Source of the DNA: Salinimicrobium sp035607535
GTDB lineage: Bacteria > Bacteroidota > Bacteroidia > Flavobacteriales > Flavobacteriaceae
Direction of reading: 5' to 3'
DNA: 64,000 nt
NCBI RefSeq assembly: GCF_035607535.1
Contig: NZ_JAYDZX010000002.1
Coordinates: forward strand, 62,001-126,000
The notes below the pieces were generated by a model. It saw only the letters and a program-made list of their open reading frames with translations, was not told the origin of the DNA and made no database searches. The number at the start of each line of letters is the position of its first letter. The stretch's first letter is position 1. This document shows, one piece after another, positions 43,773 to 53,360 of the stretch. A program made the position numbers and the translations under genes.

Positions 43773-45326
43773 GTGCAAAAAGAATTCTCTTTACAAGTAT
43801 CCCCTGAAATTGCCGGCAATGCCGAAGCTTTAAAACATCACCTGTCACGGGAGAAAGAATTCCCGTTTCAGGAAATTCGACATGTAGATGTAATCAAGAG
43901 AAGTATAGATGCGCGGCAAAAGAAGGTGAAAATTAACCTGAAGGTCAATGTCTATTTAAATGAAGATTTCAAGGCGGTAAAGATAAATATTCCGGAATAT
44001 GAAGATGTCTCGAAGGAGGAACCGGTAATTATCGTCGGGGCAGGACCCGCCGGACTTTTTGCTGCGCTGAGGTGTATTGAGTTAGGGAAGAAGCCTATTG
44101 TTATAGAAAGGGGAAAGGATGTGCGTGCCCGCCGTAGGGACCTTAAAAAGCTGAATATTGAGCATGTTGTAAATGAGGATTCCAATTACTGTTTTGGAGA
44201 GGGGGGAGCCGGTACATATTCTGATGGCAAACTCTACACCCGAAGTAAAAAAAGGGGAGACGTAAACAGAATTCTTGAGCTGTTGGTGGCGTTTGGAGCA
44301 ACAAAGCAGATCCTGGTGGAGGCTCATCCTCATATCGGGACGAACAAGTTACCTGCCATTATTCAGGATATTACAAAAGCTATTATAGAGCATGGGGGAG
44401 AGGTGCTCTTTGATTCCCGCGTTGTGGATATCTTAATCAAAAATAACGCAGTTGATGGTGTGCTTTTAAGAGACGGTCGAAAGATAGCTGCCAAAAAGGT
44501 TATTTTAGCGACCGGTCATTCTGCCAGGGATATTTTTGAACTGCTTTACAACAAGAACATTCATATTGAGGCCAAGCCATTTGCACTCGGGGTGAGGGTA
44601 GAGCATCCACAGGCATTGATCGACAGGATACAATATCACACGGAAAACAGGGGTGAATTTTTACCGCCTTCTTCCTACAGCATCGTGAAGCAAGTGGAAG
44701 GCAGGGGAGTTTACTCTTTCTGTATGTGCCCCGGCGGAATTATTGCACCCTGTGCCACTGCACCCGGTGAGGTCGTGACCAATGGCTGGTCTCCGAGCAA
44801 GAGGGATCAGGCGACAGCAAATTCGGGAATTGTAGTGGAAATAAGACCTTCAGATTTTGCCATTTTTGGGGACTCTCCTTTGGCAGCTCTAAGGTTTCAG
44901 CAGGAAGTTGAAAAAAATGCCTGGATCGCCGGTGGTAAAACTCAAACCGCACCGGCACAAAGACTGGTCGATTTTAGCAACGGGAAGATTTCAGGCGACC
45001 TTCCTCACAGTTCTTATACGCCGGGAATTGTTTCAGCTGATCTTGGAGAAGTGCTACCCGGTTTTGTACATAAAAGCCTTCAGAAGGGATTTGTGGAATT
45101 TGGAAAAAGCATGAAAGGTTACTTCACCAATGAAGCTGTTGTCCACGCTACAGAGTCCAGAACATCTTCACCTGTTCGTATTCCAAGGGACCGGGTGACT
45201 CTTGAACATGTACAAATTAAGGGGCTATATCCCTGCGGGGAAGGTGCCGGTTATGCCGGCGGAATAGTTTCTGCTGCTATCGATGGAGAAAAATGTGCAG
45301 AAAAGGCTGTGCTGGCATTTAAATAG
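43773..45326 (+). CDS. FAD-dependent oxidoreductase of the COG2509 group
   Basis: The 517-residue protein (GTG start) has an N-terminal alpha/beta domain (about 1-85), then a Rossmann FAD site VIIVGAGPAGLFAALRC (about 88-104), GEGGAGTYSDGKLYTR, a second dinucleotide-like motif VILATGHSARDIFELL and a C-terminal YPCGEGAGYAGGIVSAAIDG that closes over FAD. These features define a widespread uncharacterised dehydrogenase family. The substrate is unknown. It is a single gene with its own promoter and is convergent with the next lipoprotein gene. Confidence 0.87.
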   Translation: MQKEFSLQVSPEIAGNAEALKHHLSREKEFPFQEIRHVDVIKRSIDARQKKVKINLKVNVYLNEDFKAVKINIPEYEDVSKEEPVIIVGAGPAGLFAALRCIELGKKPIVIERGKDVRARRRDLKKLNIEHVVNEDSNYCFGEGGAGTYSDGKLYTRSKKRGDVNRILELLVAFGATKQILVEAHPHIGTNKLPAIIQDITKAIIEHGGEVLFDSRVVDILIKNNAVDGVLLRDGRKIAAKKVILATGHSARDIFELLYNKNIHIEAKPFALGVRVEHPQALIDRIQYHTENRGEFLPPSSYSIVKQVEGRGVYSFCMCPGGIIAPCATAPGEVVTNGWSPSKRDQATANSGIVVEIRPSDFAIFGDSPLAALRFQQEVEKNAWIAGGKTQTAPAQRLVDFSNGKISGDLPHSSYTPGIVSADLGEVLPGFVHKSLQKGFVEFGKSMKGYFTNEAVVHATESRTSSPVRIPRDRVTLEHVQIKGLYPCGEGAGYAGGIVSAAIDGEKCAEKAVLAFK

Positions 45327-45379
45327 AATGCTGATAATTTGAATTTAAAAGGAATAGGCACTGTAATTATTCTGCAAGG

Positions 45380-45907
45380 CTATTCTTCTTCTTCACTCTT
45401 TTTCTCCAGGAGGAGACCAAAACTACCGCTGAAATCAATTACATCTGTTGTATCATCAACATTATAGGCAGTGACATCAAAAGTTCCTTCAACTATGTCA
45501 TCATCTGCATATGTAATCTCTATATCACTAGGGTTATCCATCTGTGGCAGATCCTCCCAAAAATTGCCATCGTCGGCCCAGAAATAAGAATAACCTACGT
45601 CTTTTTTATATCCGGTAGTGTAACTGCCAACCCCATTATAAAAGCAAAAATAAATTCCCATTTCTCCCCAACCTTCCTCATATGCAAAAATGCCCAGAGC
45701 GGGGATGCCTGACTCAAATCCTATACTTTTAGCTGCTGCCATAGATTCAGGATCCTTAATCTCAAATTTTTTGCCGGCCAACTCTCCTTTGAAAAATTCT
45801 TCATACACGAGAGTGTCTTCTAAATTTACTTCATCCTGTACCTCTTCTTTTTCACAGGAAATGATAAAAAACATTATCAACAAAACACAACAAAATTTTG
45901 CCTTCAT
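45380..45907 (-). CDS. Small acidic lipoprotein (unrecognised; DUF6252-like at best)
   Basis: The 175-residue protein has lipobox MFFIISC (Cys18) and a very acidic mature part that ends KKSEEEE. The middle holds aromatic beta-like segments (GIYFCFYNGVGSYTTGY, VGYSYFWADDGNFW). It resembles small DUF6252-like flavobacterial lipoproteins, but I cannot confirm that. A single minus-strand gene with no informative neighbours. Location on the periplasmic face or cell surface is inferred from the lipobox and following acidic residues. Confidence 0.65.
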   Translation of the reverse strand: MKAKFCCVLLIMFFIISCEKEEVQDEVNLEDTLVYEEFFKGELAGKKFEIKDPESMAAAKSIGFESGIPALGIFAYEEGWGEMGIYFCFYNGVGSYTTGYKKDVGYSYFWADDGNFWEDLPQMDNPSDIEITYADDDIVEGTFDVTAYNVDDTTDVIDFSGSFGLLLEKKSEEEE

Positions 45908-46002
45908 AATACAAATTTTTAAGAATTGATAACTGAAGGGGGAAAGGTTGTGTAGGGTAATTATCTAAAATTAAGCATATTATGATTTATTTGCAACAAG
46001 AT

Positions 46003-46040
46003 GAAAAAAAATCTCACGCAAGTTAATTTTTGGTGAGATT
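46003..46040 (-). terminator. Intrinsic terminator (minus strand) after the secreted lipocalin-like gene
   Basis: On the minus strand AATCTCAC (46040-46033) pairs with GTGAGATT (46017-46010) around a 15-base loop and is followed by a run of T (46009-46003). It lies 35 bases after the stop of the gene at 46075. Confidence 0.8.
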
Positions 46041-46074
46041 CAAGAATTTGAAGCCGATGGTTTACTATTTTACT

Positions 46075-46809
46075 TTAGTGTTTCTTCATATAGGCCTCTT
46101 TATAAGGTGACCAGATCTCATACATGGGTTCTCCCTTGGAACTTTTTCCGCTGTGATGCCACTCTCCATCCTTTACATCGTAGTCAAAGCTAAGACTGGC
46201 ACCTACGCGACTGTCATCCCGGGAAAAGAATTCGATGTTTTCGATGTATTTTCCGTCTTCGGCCGTGTAAGTTCCCCCTCCGGTTCCGGAGAATTCCCCG
46301 GTATCTGAGTTGAAAGCCACCCATTGGAATCTGTCACCTCCAAGGATCTTGATAGTCCGTCTGGCTCCGGGAGTGCTTCGGCTGAGTTCTCCGTTTCTTT
46401 GTCTTCCGGTGATCACCCAGTTACCCGAAAGCTCGTTCACGTCATCTGATATCCTTCTCCAGGTGTAGGTAGTGCCATCCTCGGCCGTTAGGATAAGCAA
46501 ATTTTGCTGCATCTCGGTGGGTTCAAAGATCCTTGTGGCTCCAACCATGTTCTTGTTTTCTGTATCGAAGTCGTAAGTTTCGCTGTAGGTGTCATTGAGG
46601 GAGAATTCCCCTCCGGCAGCACTTATGAATTTATTAGAACCTTTTTCCCGGGATCCCTGGGAAAAATAGCCATCCATGTAGATCCTTACCGTCTCCCGAT
46701 CATTAACTGGTTGATCATTGATCTCAAGAAGTTGCCAGGATCCCTCCAGGTCCTGTGCGGTTGCCATTGAAAAGAACAACAGCAAGGGTAGCAGAAGTAG
46801 ATTTTTCAT
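46075..46809 (-). CDS. Secreted protein with two lipocalin-like repeats
   Basis: The 244-residue protein has a signal peptide (LLFFSMATAQ) and two related halves: LEGSWQLLEINDQPVNDRETVRIYMDGYFSQGS (about 20-55) and LSGNWVITGRQ...RRTIKILGGDRFQWVAFN (about 128-175), each beginning with a G-S/N-W motif typical of small lipocalin-like barrels. Bacteroidota relatives carry only the label membrane or secreted protein. It starts 40 bases after hflX and is closed by a terminator. Ligand unknown. Confidence 0.72.
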   Translation of the reverse strand: MKNLLLLPLLLFFSMATAQDLEGSWQLLEINDQPVNDRETVRIYMDGYFSQGSREKGSNKFISAAGGEFSLNDTYSETYDFDTENKNMVGATRIFEPTEMQQNLLILTAEDGTTYTWRRISDDVNELSGNWVITGRQRNGELSRSTPGARRTIKILGGDRFQWVAFNSDTGEFSGTGGGTYTAEDGKYIENIEFFSRDDSRVGASLSFDYDVKDGEWHHSGKSSKGEPMYEIWSPYKEAYMKKH

Positions 46810-46849
46810 ATTCAGTGATTTAGCTCATCTAAAATAATGAAATTTTCAA

Positions 46850-48079
46850 TCACTCTTCTTCTTCCCCATCACTATATGTATCATATTCCGGGTACAGGAA
46901 ATTGTTGTAGGGAAAACGGGTAATGTGGATCTCCCTAACTGCCTCGTAAACTTTCTTCCTGAATTCTTCCAGGTTCTCCTTGTTGAGTGCAGAAATGAAC
47001 AGGACATTATCACCGAGACGGTTCATCCAGGTATTTCTCCATTCTGCCAGGGTATTATGAGAGCTTGTTTTTTCTGTCATCAAATCATCTTCTTCGATCT
47101 TTTCAGCTTCATAAGCGTCGATCTTGTTGAAAACCATTAGGGTGGGTTTCTCTGCACTTTTAATCTCTGCCAGGATCTGGTTCACAGAAGAGATATGATC
47201 TTCAAATTGAGGATGCGAAATGTCTACAACGTGCAGTAACAGGTCTGCTTCGCGAACTTCATCAAGTGTAGATTTAAAGGATTCTACCAGCTGAGTAGGT
47301 AATTTTCTAATAAATCCTACTGTATCTGTAAGCAGAAAAGGAAGGTTGCGAATTACCACTTTTCGCACTGTAGTATCGAGGGTGGCAAAAAGCTTGTTTT
47401 CAGCAAAGACCTTGCTTTTGCTAATCACGTTCATCAAAGTGGATTTCCCAACATTTGTATAACCTACCAATGCAACCCGCACCAGCTGTCCGCGGTTGCC
47501 GCGCTGTACTTCCATCTGCTTGTCGATGGTCTCCAGCTTCTTTTTTAACAGGGAGATCTTGTCGCGAACAATCCGGCGGTCTGTTTCGATCTCTGTTTCC
47601 CCTGGTCCTCTCATTCCAATACCTCCACGCTGTCTTTCAAGGTGAGTCCACATTCCGGCAAGTCGTGGCAGGAGATATTGGTACTGTGCTAATTCTACCT
47701 GGGTACGGGCATAGCTTGTAGTAGCACGCTGGGCAAAAATGTCGAGAATAAGATTGGTCCTGTCAAGGACTTTGCAATTAAGTACCCGTTCAATATTCTT
47801 CTGTTGAGCAGGAGAAAGTTCGTCATCAAAAATGGCAGTTCCCACTTCATTATCACTAATGTAACTGCGAACTTCCTCCATTTTTCCCGAACCAATGAAG
47901 GTTTTAGGATCTGGCCGCTCCATTTTCTGAGTGTATCGCTTTACAACTTCACCACCTGCGGTATAAGTCAAAAATTCAAGTTCATCGAGATATTCATCAA
48001 GCTTTTCTTCATTCTGTTCCCGGGTGATGATCCCGATCAACACTACTTTTTCGTATTCGAGATTGTTCTTTTCTAGCAT
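46850..48079 (-). CDS. hflX: Ribosome-associated GTPase HflX
   Basis: HflX splits stalled or stress-arrested 70S ribosomes. The 409-residue protein has the N-terminal HflX domain (about 10-170, with ERPDPKTFIGSGK), the glycine-rich linker QRGGIGMRGPGETEIETDRR, and a G domain with P-loop GYTNVGKST, switch II DTVGFIRKLP and NKID. The C-terminus is extended by an acidic tail (DTYSDGEEEE). The gene lies 117 bases downstream of the suf operon on the same strand, with the palindrome at 48162 in between. Confidence 0.95.
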   Translation of the reverse strand: MLEKNNLEYEKVVLIGIITREQNEEKLDEYLDELEFLTYTAGGEVVKRYTQKMERPDPKTFIGSGKMEEVRSYISDNEVGTAIFDDELSPAQQKNIERVLNCKVLDRTNLILDIFAQRATTSYARTQVELAQYQYLLPRLAGMWTHLERQRGGIGMRGPGETEIETDRRIVRDKISLLKKKLETIDKQMEVQRGNRGQLVRVALVGYTNVGKSTLMNVISKSKVFAENKLFATLDTTVRKVVIRNLPFLLTDTVGFIRKLPTQLVESFKSTLDEVREADLLLHVVDISHPQFEDHISSVNQILAEIKSAEKPTLMVFNKIDAYEAEKIEEDDLMTEKTSSHNTLAEWRNTWMNRLGDNVLFISALNKENLEEFRKKVYEAVREIHITRFPYNNFLYPEYDTYSDGEEEE

Positions 48080-48161
48080 ATTGATCTTCCTATATGAACA
48101 AAGTTACATAAATCCATAGTACATGAGTAGTAACTAACCGGGAGGAGCTCTTAAAGCTTCC

Positions 48162-48180
48162 CCAAAAATGACATTTTTGG
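48162..48180. repeat. Intergenic palindrome, 9-bp arms
   Basis: CCAAAAATG and CATTTTTGG flank a single central base. It lies between the end of the DUF3078 gene and the start of hflX, both on the minus strand. Same core as 6756-6772. No T tract follows on the minus strand, so it is not an obvious terminator. Confidence 0.65.
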
Positions 48181-48196
48181 ATACTTCTTTTTGAGA

Positions 48197-49087
48197 TTAG
48201 AAGTTGTAGGTTAGACCGGCTCCAAATACTTCACGTATCTGAAATGCCCCCACAGTATTATCATCGTAGATAGCCTGGAAGATAAGATTGGCAGAAATAA
48301 ATTTATTCACTGTCATTTCGAGGTTCATGAGGTAGTCAATATCGATGTTCCCGGGCTTATCAAGATAATTGGAATATAGACTCAAAGAGTTTTCCAGGGT
48401 CACATTTGTAACGATCTCATTCTTAAGATAAGCATTGACGGAGGCCCCCAGCTCAAATCTCGAACTTTCTCCTGCATCGACACCAAAATAAGCCCCGTCC
48501 TGATATCCCGGAACACTGGTGAAATCACTATCCACAAAAATAAAGCGAGCCGTTGCCGGTGCGAGGTTAAACCAAAAATCTTCGCTTTTTTTCCACATCA
48601 TCCCGGGTCCAAACTGCAAATAGGCAGGGGAAAGAAAGTGGGTGGTTTCCCTTCGAATTTCAACTCCTTCAGCATTGTTTGAATAAACATATCCTTTGCT
48701 GAATTGTGTCCTGAAATTTGTAAAGAAGGAATAATACCAGTTAGAGTTCTCCAGTTGTTTACCTGCAATAGAATTCAATTCTAACCTATCGCTCGTTTTA
48801 CGGGTGAATTCGTCCCCTTTTAATTTTGTGAGGCCGTAATTAGCAATTACTTTGTTGTCCCAGGTGAAATTGCCATTTCTATAATTGAAATTATAGTCAA
48901 GCATAAGGTTCCCCGCTACACTCGAAGTTCCACCTCCAGTCCACTCTTTATTAAAAGCCGATTGGTTGAATAACACCTGAAATTTACCTTCGGAAGTCCA
49001 GCCGTTTGGAGGTGCATCCTCCTTTTCTTCTTGTGCGTTCCCTACTAACCCTGAAAGAATGAATACTGAAAGTAGAAGTTTCTTCAT
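48197..49087 (-). CDS. DUF3078 outer-membrane-type protein
   Basis: The 296-residue protein has a signal peptide ending GNAQ and a beta-rich body matching DUF3078: GGTSSVAGNLMLDYNFNYRNGNFTWDNK near the N-terminus, FTNFRTQFSKGY in the middle and FGAGLTYNF with a terminal Phe. It is probably an outer-membrane barrel of unknown role. It starts 3 bases after the DUF2480 gene, at the distal end of the suf operon. This neighbourhood is conserved in Flavobacteriaceae as I recall. Confidence 0.85.
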   Translation of the reverse strand: MKKLLLSVFILSGLVGNAQEEKEDAPPNGWTSEGKFQVLFNQSAFNKEWTGGGTSSVAGNLMLDYNFNYRNGNFTWDNKVIANYGLTKLKGDEFTRKTSDRLELNSIAGKQLENSNWYYSFFTNFRTQFSKGYVYSNNAEGVEIRRETTHFLSPAYLQFGPGMMWKKSEDFWFNLAPATARFIFVDSDFTSVPGYQDGAYFGVDAGESSRFELGASVNAYLKNEIVTNVTLENSLSLYSNYLDKPGNIDIDYLMNLEMTVNKFISANLIFQAIYDDNTVGAFQIREVFGAGLTYNF

Positions 49088-49090
49088 GTT

Positions 49091-49594
49091 TTATTTTTTG
49101 TAAAGCGGCACAGAAGAACATGCTTCGCCATACATAATGCTCTTCGCTACCGGCTGAAGTTTAGATATGAGTTGAAGATAAGCATTTTGAGGTACAGGCC
49201 TCCTTGAGCAACCTTTAATGATCACCGGGAGATCCCGATACTCTGAAAAATCCAGATTCTCAAGGATTTCAGTATATAAAATGGTTTCCAGGACCTCCAG
49301 ATTTCCTACAACTACCTTTTTACAAACGGGAGCCAAATACGTGCTCAATAACATATAAGCCCAACCGGGAATTATAGCATCGCTGGAACAGGTGAGGGCA
49401 ACATATTTTCCTTCGTATTGGTTCCAGTCGTGAGCTTTGGCTGTAGCCCGGAATTCCTTTTCTCTTAGCACAAACCCCTCCACAAGCCAGTCCTTAATAT
49501 CAAATAAAACCCTTTCTCCGGCAGGATAGTGGTCCTCCAGGTCAAATGTGACAAGTTTAGAACTGGCTACCCGGTTTACAATTTCTTCGGCCAT
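49091..49594 (-). CDS. DUF2480 family protein
   Basis: The 167-residue cytoplasmic protein matches the Bacteroidota DUF2480 family: MAEEIVNRVASSKLVTFDLEDHYP at the start, DIKDWLVEGFVLREKEFR, and IIKGCSRRPVPQNAYLQL near the end. Function unknown, though it is usually encoded with Fe-S assembly genes, as here. Three cysteines (in LTCSS, KGCS and EACSS) are worth noting in that context. It lies 31 bases after the MIP18-like gene. Confidence 0.85.
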   Translation of the reverse strand: MAEEIVNRVASSKLVTFDLEDHYPAGERVLFDIKDWLVEGFVLREKEFRATAKAHDWNQYEGKYVALTCSSDAIIPGWAYMLLSTYLAPVCKKVVVGNLEVLETILYTEILENLDFSEYRDLPVIIKGCSRRPVPQNAYLQLISKLQPVAKSIMYGEACSSVPLYKK

Positions 49595-49625
49595 AGATGG
49601 TTTACAGGATTAGAGGTGGTATTGA

Positions 49626-49949
49626 TTATAACATTCCAAGCTCCAGCTTGGCTTCTTCGCTCATAAGATCCTGGCTCCATGGCGGATCAAAAGTGATCTC
49701 TACTTCACAGTCGGTCACCTCCTGCAGTGTTTTCACTTTTTCCTCGACTTCCATGGGAAGGGATTCTGCCACCGGGCAATTTGGGGTGGTTAGTGTCATG
49801 AGGATCTTGATCTCATTGTCTTCACTTACCATTACGTCGTAGATCAACCCCAGTTCATATATATCTACTGGAATTTCAGGATCATAGATAGACTTTAGTA
49901 CCCGTACGATCTTTTCTCCAAGTATTTCAGAATTTTGTGCGTGCTCCAT
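49626..49949 (-). CDS. SUF-associated MIP18/PaaD-like (DUF59) protein
   Basis: The 107-residue protein is a single MIP18/DUF59 domain: YDPEIPVDIYELGLIYDV carries the conserved DPE motif and LTTPNCPVAES the conserved Cys. Such proteins (SufT and relatives) help mature or deliver Fe-S clusters to target enzymes. It starts 2 bases after sufE and belongs to the suf operon. Confidence 0.9.
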   Translation of the reverse strand: MEHAQNSEILGEKIVRVLKSIYDPEIPVDIYELGLIYDVMVSEDNEIKILMTLTTPNCPVAESLPMEVEEKVKTLQEVTDCEVEITFDPPWSQDLMSEEAKLELGML

Positions 49950-49951
49950 TT

Positions 49952-50386
49952 CTAATTTAATTGTGTTTGATATGCAACTGCATACATTTTCAACTGCTTT
50001 ATCATACTAACCAGTCCATTAGCTCGTGTAGGAGATAAATGCTCTTTCAACCCGATCTCATCAATAAAGGCGGTATCGGCTTCAATAATGTCTTTGGGAT
50101 GTTGATTGGAATAAGCTCTTATAAGAATAGCAATTATCCCTTTGGTTATGATCGCATCACTATCGGCTGTGAATATAAGTCTGTCATCCTCCAGTTCGGC
50201 GTGAACCCAAACTTTACTTTGACAGCCCTTAATAAGATTTTCTTCAGTCTTGTATTTATCTTCAATTAGCGGAAGTGATTTTCCTAATTCGATCATGTGC
50301 TCATAACGCTGCATCCAGTCATCGAACATTTCGAATTCCTCTACAATGTCTTGCTGTATTTCTTTTATATTACTCACTTCGGTCAA
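49952..50386 (-). CDS. sufE: SufE sulfur-acceptor protein
   Basis: SufE takes the persulfide from SufS and passes it to the SufBCD scaffold. The 144-residue protein has the acceptor Cys in LIKGCQSKVWV and the TKGIIAILIRAYSNQHP helix. It overlaps the META-domain gene by 17 bases, so the two are translated together. Length normal. Confidence 0.93.
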   Translation of the reverse strand: MTEVSNIKEIQQDIVEEFEMFDDWMQRYEHMIELGKSLPLIEDKYKTEENLIKGCQSKVWVHAELEDDRLIFTADSDAIITKGIIAILIRAYSNQHPKDIIEADTAFIDEIGLKEHLSPTRANGLVSMIKQLKMYAVAYQTQLN

Positions 50387-50783
50387 TTTTCGTTAATGTC
50401 AATAAGGCTTCATCACTTTCAGAAAAGATAATGATTTCTTTTCCGTTGTAGTTTATTCTGGCAACATCTTCAAAAGAGGAAAGGATCTTCCTCTCAATTT
50501 CCATCTTTCCCTCACAAAATTTTCTGGTACTCATGGGGGTGGAGAATTCCAGATCGTTCCCTTGTTGATTGTAATGAGCTGAAAACTGATTACAACCTGC
50601 GTTTCCGGATATCCTGTTGCCTAATGTTTCAAAATTGAAGATTATACTATCTGAAACCGGTTTATCTCCCTGTACCGCTATCACTTTATAACTTCCATCC
50701 AAACCTTCTTCTGAAACAGTATCAACAGTATTGGCACAGGAAATCAAGAGAACAGAAAATATCAGAAATAAAAAATTTCTCAT
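50370..50783 (-). CDS. META-domain (HslJ-like) lipoprotein in the suf operon
   Basis: The 137-residue protein has a lipobox (VLLISC, Cys16) and a META domain: LDGSYKVIAVQGDKP and ISGNAGCNQFSAHYNQQGNDLEF are its signatures, with GxxGCNxF typical of HslJ. E. coli HslJ is linked to novobiocin tolerance; the mechanism is unclear. It lies between sufS (10-base gap) and sufE (17-base overlap), an unexpected place for an envelope lipoprotein. Confidence 0.87.
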   Translation of the reverse strand: MRNFLFLIFSVLLISCANTVDTVSEEGLDGSYKVIAVQGDKPVSDSIIFNFETLGNRISGNAGCNQFSAHYNQQGNDLEFSTPMSTRKFCEGKMEIERKILSSFEDVARINYNGKEIIIFSESDEALLTLTKIDRSE

Positions 50784-50793
50784 TATCTGAAAT

Positions 50794-52032
50794 TTATGAT
50801 AGCATATTTTTTGCCCTTTTTACGCCCTCTACAAAGATATCGATCTCTTCTTTTGTATTGTAAAAAGCGAAGGAAGCTCTTACAGTTCCCGGGATGTTGT
50901 AGTAATCCATGACCGGTTGTGCACAATGATGCCCTGTTCGTACCGCAATCCCCAATTTGTCAATTATAGTTCCTATGTCATAAGGATGGATATCACCAAT
51001 GTTAAAGGAAATAACTGCGGTTTTCTCTGTAGAAGTACCGTAGATCCTCAAGCCCTCGATTTGCATGAGCTTTTCTGTGGCATATTCGAGCAATTCATGC
51101 TCGTAAGCGGCAATGTTGTTGAATCCGATGGAATTCATGTAATCCAGGGCAGCGCCAAAAGCTATTCCGCCGCAGATATCGGGAGTACCTGCTTCAAACT
51201 TATGAGGAAGATCAGCGTAAGTTGTTTTTTCAAAAGTGACAGTTGCGATCATTTCGCCTCCTCCCTGATATGGTGGAAGTTTTTGAAGCCATTCCTCTTT
51301 TCCGTATAGAACGCCTACTCCGGTGGGGCCGCACATTTTATGAGCGGAAACGGCGTAAAAGTCGACATCCAGCTCCTGCACATCGGCCTTGATATGAGGT
51401 GCGGCCTGTGCTCCATCCAAAAGAACAGCTGCACCCACTGCATGTGCTTTTTCAATGATCTCCTTTACTGGATTTACTGTTCCAAGAGCATTAGAGACAT
51501 GATTGACAAAGACAAGCTTTGTCTTTTCACTTAGCAGCTTATCGAACTCATCCATTTTGAGCATTCCGTTGTCATTCATGGGAATGACCTTTAGTTTCGC
51601 ACCTGTTCTCTCGCACAGCATTTGCCAGGGCACGATATTGCTATGGTGCTCTAAAGTCGAAACGATGATCTCTTCGCCTTCCTTTAGTAAAGTGGTAAAT
51701 CCACTTGCAACAAGGTTGATCGCATGCGTTGTCCCTGCTGTAAAAATGATCTCGTGTGGTTTTGCAGCATTGAAATGCTCCTGAATTTTTATCCTTGCCT
51801 GTTCGTAAGCATCTGTTGCTTCCTGGGACAAGGTGTGCACTCCGCGATGGATATTTGCATTATAGCGGCTGTAATAATCGACTATGACATCGATTACCTG
51901 CTGCGGAGTCTGTGAAGTTGCCGCATTGTCGAAATATACCAGGGGTTTACCATTTACTTGTCTTGAGAGAATAGGAAAATCCTTTCGAATAGATTCGACA
52001 TCAATATTCAGTTTTGTTGAGGCAACTTTCAT
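50794..52032 (-). CDS. sufS: Cysteine desulfurase SufS
   Basis: SufS removes sulfur from cysteine with PLP to form a persulfide. The 412-residue protein has SAHKMCGPTGVGVLYG with the PLP lysine, AGTTHAINLVA, TLEHHSNIVPWQ and the active-site Cys in RTGHHCAQPVM. It is a group II (SufS/CsdA) enzyme. It starts 14 bases after sufD and is followed by the META-domain gene and sufE, its sulfur acceptor. Confidence 0.95.
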   Translation of the reverse strand: MKVASTKLNIDVESIRKDFPILSRQVNGKPLVYFDNAATSQTPQQVIDVIVDYYSRYNANIHRGVHTLSQEATDAYEQARIKIQEHFNAAKPHEIIFTAGTTHAINLVASGFTTLLKEGEEIIVSTLEHHSNIVPWQMLCERTGAKLKVIPMNDNGMLKMDEFDKLLSEKTKLVFVNHVSNALGTVNPVKEIIEKAHAVGAAVLLDGAQAAPHIKADVQELDVDFYAVSAHKMCGPTGVGVLYGKEEWLQKLPPYQGGGEMIATVTFEKTTYADLPHKFEAGTPDICGGIAFGAALDYMNSIGFNNIAAYEHELLEYATEKLMQIEGLRIYGTSTEKTAVISFNIGDIHPYDIGTIIDKLGIAVRTGHHCAQPVMDYYNIPGTVRASFAFYNTKEEIDIFVEGVKRAKNMLS

Positions 52033-52046
52033 TAAGTATTTATTAT

Positions 52047-53360
52047 TTACAGGCTGTAACCCACATTTACACCTAGCTTAAGGGCGATAATTTTGGTGAT
52101 CCTGGCTTTGAGCTCAGGTATTTTTACGCTTTCCAGAACGTTATTGGCAAAGGCATACATTAGTAATGCTCTTGCTTCCTTAAGAGGAATTCCGCGGGAA
52201 CGCAGGTAAAATAAAGCATCATCATCCAGCTGTCCAATTGTACAACCGTGGCTACATTTTACATCATCTGCAAATATCTCCAACTGCGGCTTTGAATTGA
52301 TAGTTGCTTTGTCATCCAGAAGTATGTTATTGTTGGCCTGAAAAGCATTGGTTTTCTGAGCTTCTTTATTAACGATGATCTTTCCGTTAAAAACTCCTGT
52401 AGAAGATTCAGCAAATACTCCTTTATAATCCTGGTGGCTTTCGCAGTTAGGTTCAGTATGGTGAACCAGGGTGTTGTGATCTACATGCTGCTTCCCACCA
52501 ATCACTGTAATTCCTTTTAATGTGGAATCAATACGCTCTCCTTTCTGATAAAAATTCAGGTTGTTACGCGTAAGATTTCCGCCGAAAGAGAAGGTGTGAA
52601 CAGAGCAGTTGCTTTCCCTGTGCTGCTCAATAAATGTGTTATCTATTAAAGAAGCCTGGTGATTATCATTCTGGATCTTATAATAATCTACAATGGCTCG
52701 TTTATCGGCATAGATCTCGGTCACAGAATTCGTCAAAACTGGATGATCTGTAAGGCTTTGATGTCTTTCAATGATCTGAACGTGAGAGTTCTCTCCAACA
52801 ACTATAAGGTTTCTTGGCTGCACCAACAAAGCCGATTCATTTCCGGTAGAGAAGTTGATGACCTGGATTGGCTTATCGGCCATTGTATTCTTGGGAATAT
52901 GTATAAAAGCTCCTTCCCTTGAGAATGCAGTATTTAATGAAGTAAGGCTCTCTTTTGGCGCTACTGTATTAAAATAGTTATCGATGATTGGCTTGTACTT
53001 TGAGTTGTTCAAAGCCGAAGACATAAGGCAGGCATCGATCTTCTCGTGCGTAGTAGCCGAAAGATGTGAGGCATAGATCCCATCAATAAATACGATCTTA
53101 TAGGTATCGATATCATCAATGAAATACTTCTCCACATCCCGGTAGTCAATGGTGTCCTCTTTTTTTGGAAACACAGTATAATCGTGCTTCAACACCTTGT
53201 TGAGGGAAGTATATTTCCAGGCTTCCTGCTTTTTGGTAGGAAAACCCATCTCTTCAAAATCCTTAATTGCCCGGCTGCGTACTTCGTGGATGTCACTATG
53301 CATGTCCACGTTCTCTTCGAAAGCCAGAAATGAGGATAATAATTTATCTTTTAACTCCAT
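52047..53360 (-). CDS. sufD: SufD subunit of the SufBCD Fe-S scaffold
   Basis: The 437-residue protein is a SufBD-family beta-helix scaffold. The C-terminal DDVKCSHGCTIGQLDDDALFYLRSRGI is the family signature, containing the Cys and His linked to cluster assembly in SufD. The N-terminal helical part is longer than that of the core. It follows sufC after 58 bases that contain a hairpin (TCCCC at 53377-53381 with GGGGA at 53387-53391). Confidence 0.93.
   Translation of the reverse strand: MELKDKLLSSFLAFEENVDMHSDIHEVRSRAIKDFEEMGFPTKKQEAWKYTSLNKVLKHDYTVFPKKEDTIDYRDVEKYFIDDIDTYKIVFIDGIYASHLSATTHEKIDACLMSSALNNSKYKPIIDNYFNTVAPKESLTSLNTAFSREGAFIHIPKNTMADKPIQVINFSTGNESALLVQPRNLIVVGENSHVQIIERHQSLTDHPVLTNSVTEIYADKRAIVDYYKIQNDNHQASLIDNTFIEQHRESNCSVHTFSFGGNLTRNNLNFYQKGERIDSTLKGITVIGGKQHVDHNTLVHHTEPNCESHQDYKGVFAESSTGVFNGKIIVNKEAQKTNAFQANNNILLDDKATINSKPQLEIFADDVKCSHGCTIGQLDDDALFYLRSRGIPLKEARALLMYAFANNVLESVKIPELKARITKIIALKLGVNVGYSL

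Noticed and set aside
48162..48180. The palindrome as the terminator of the suf operon
   Set aside because: The stem is AT-rich with almost no loop and no T run follows on the minus strand.
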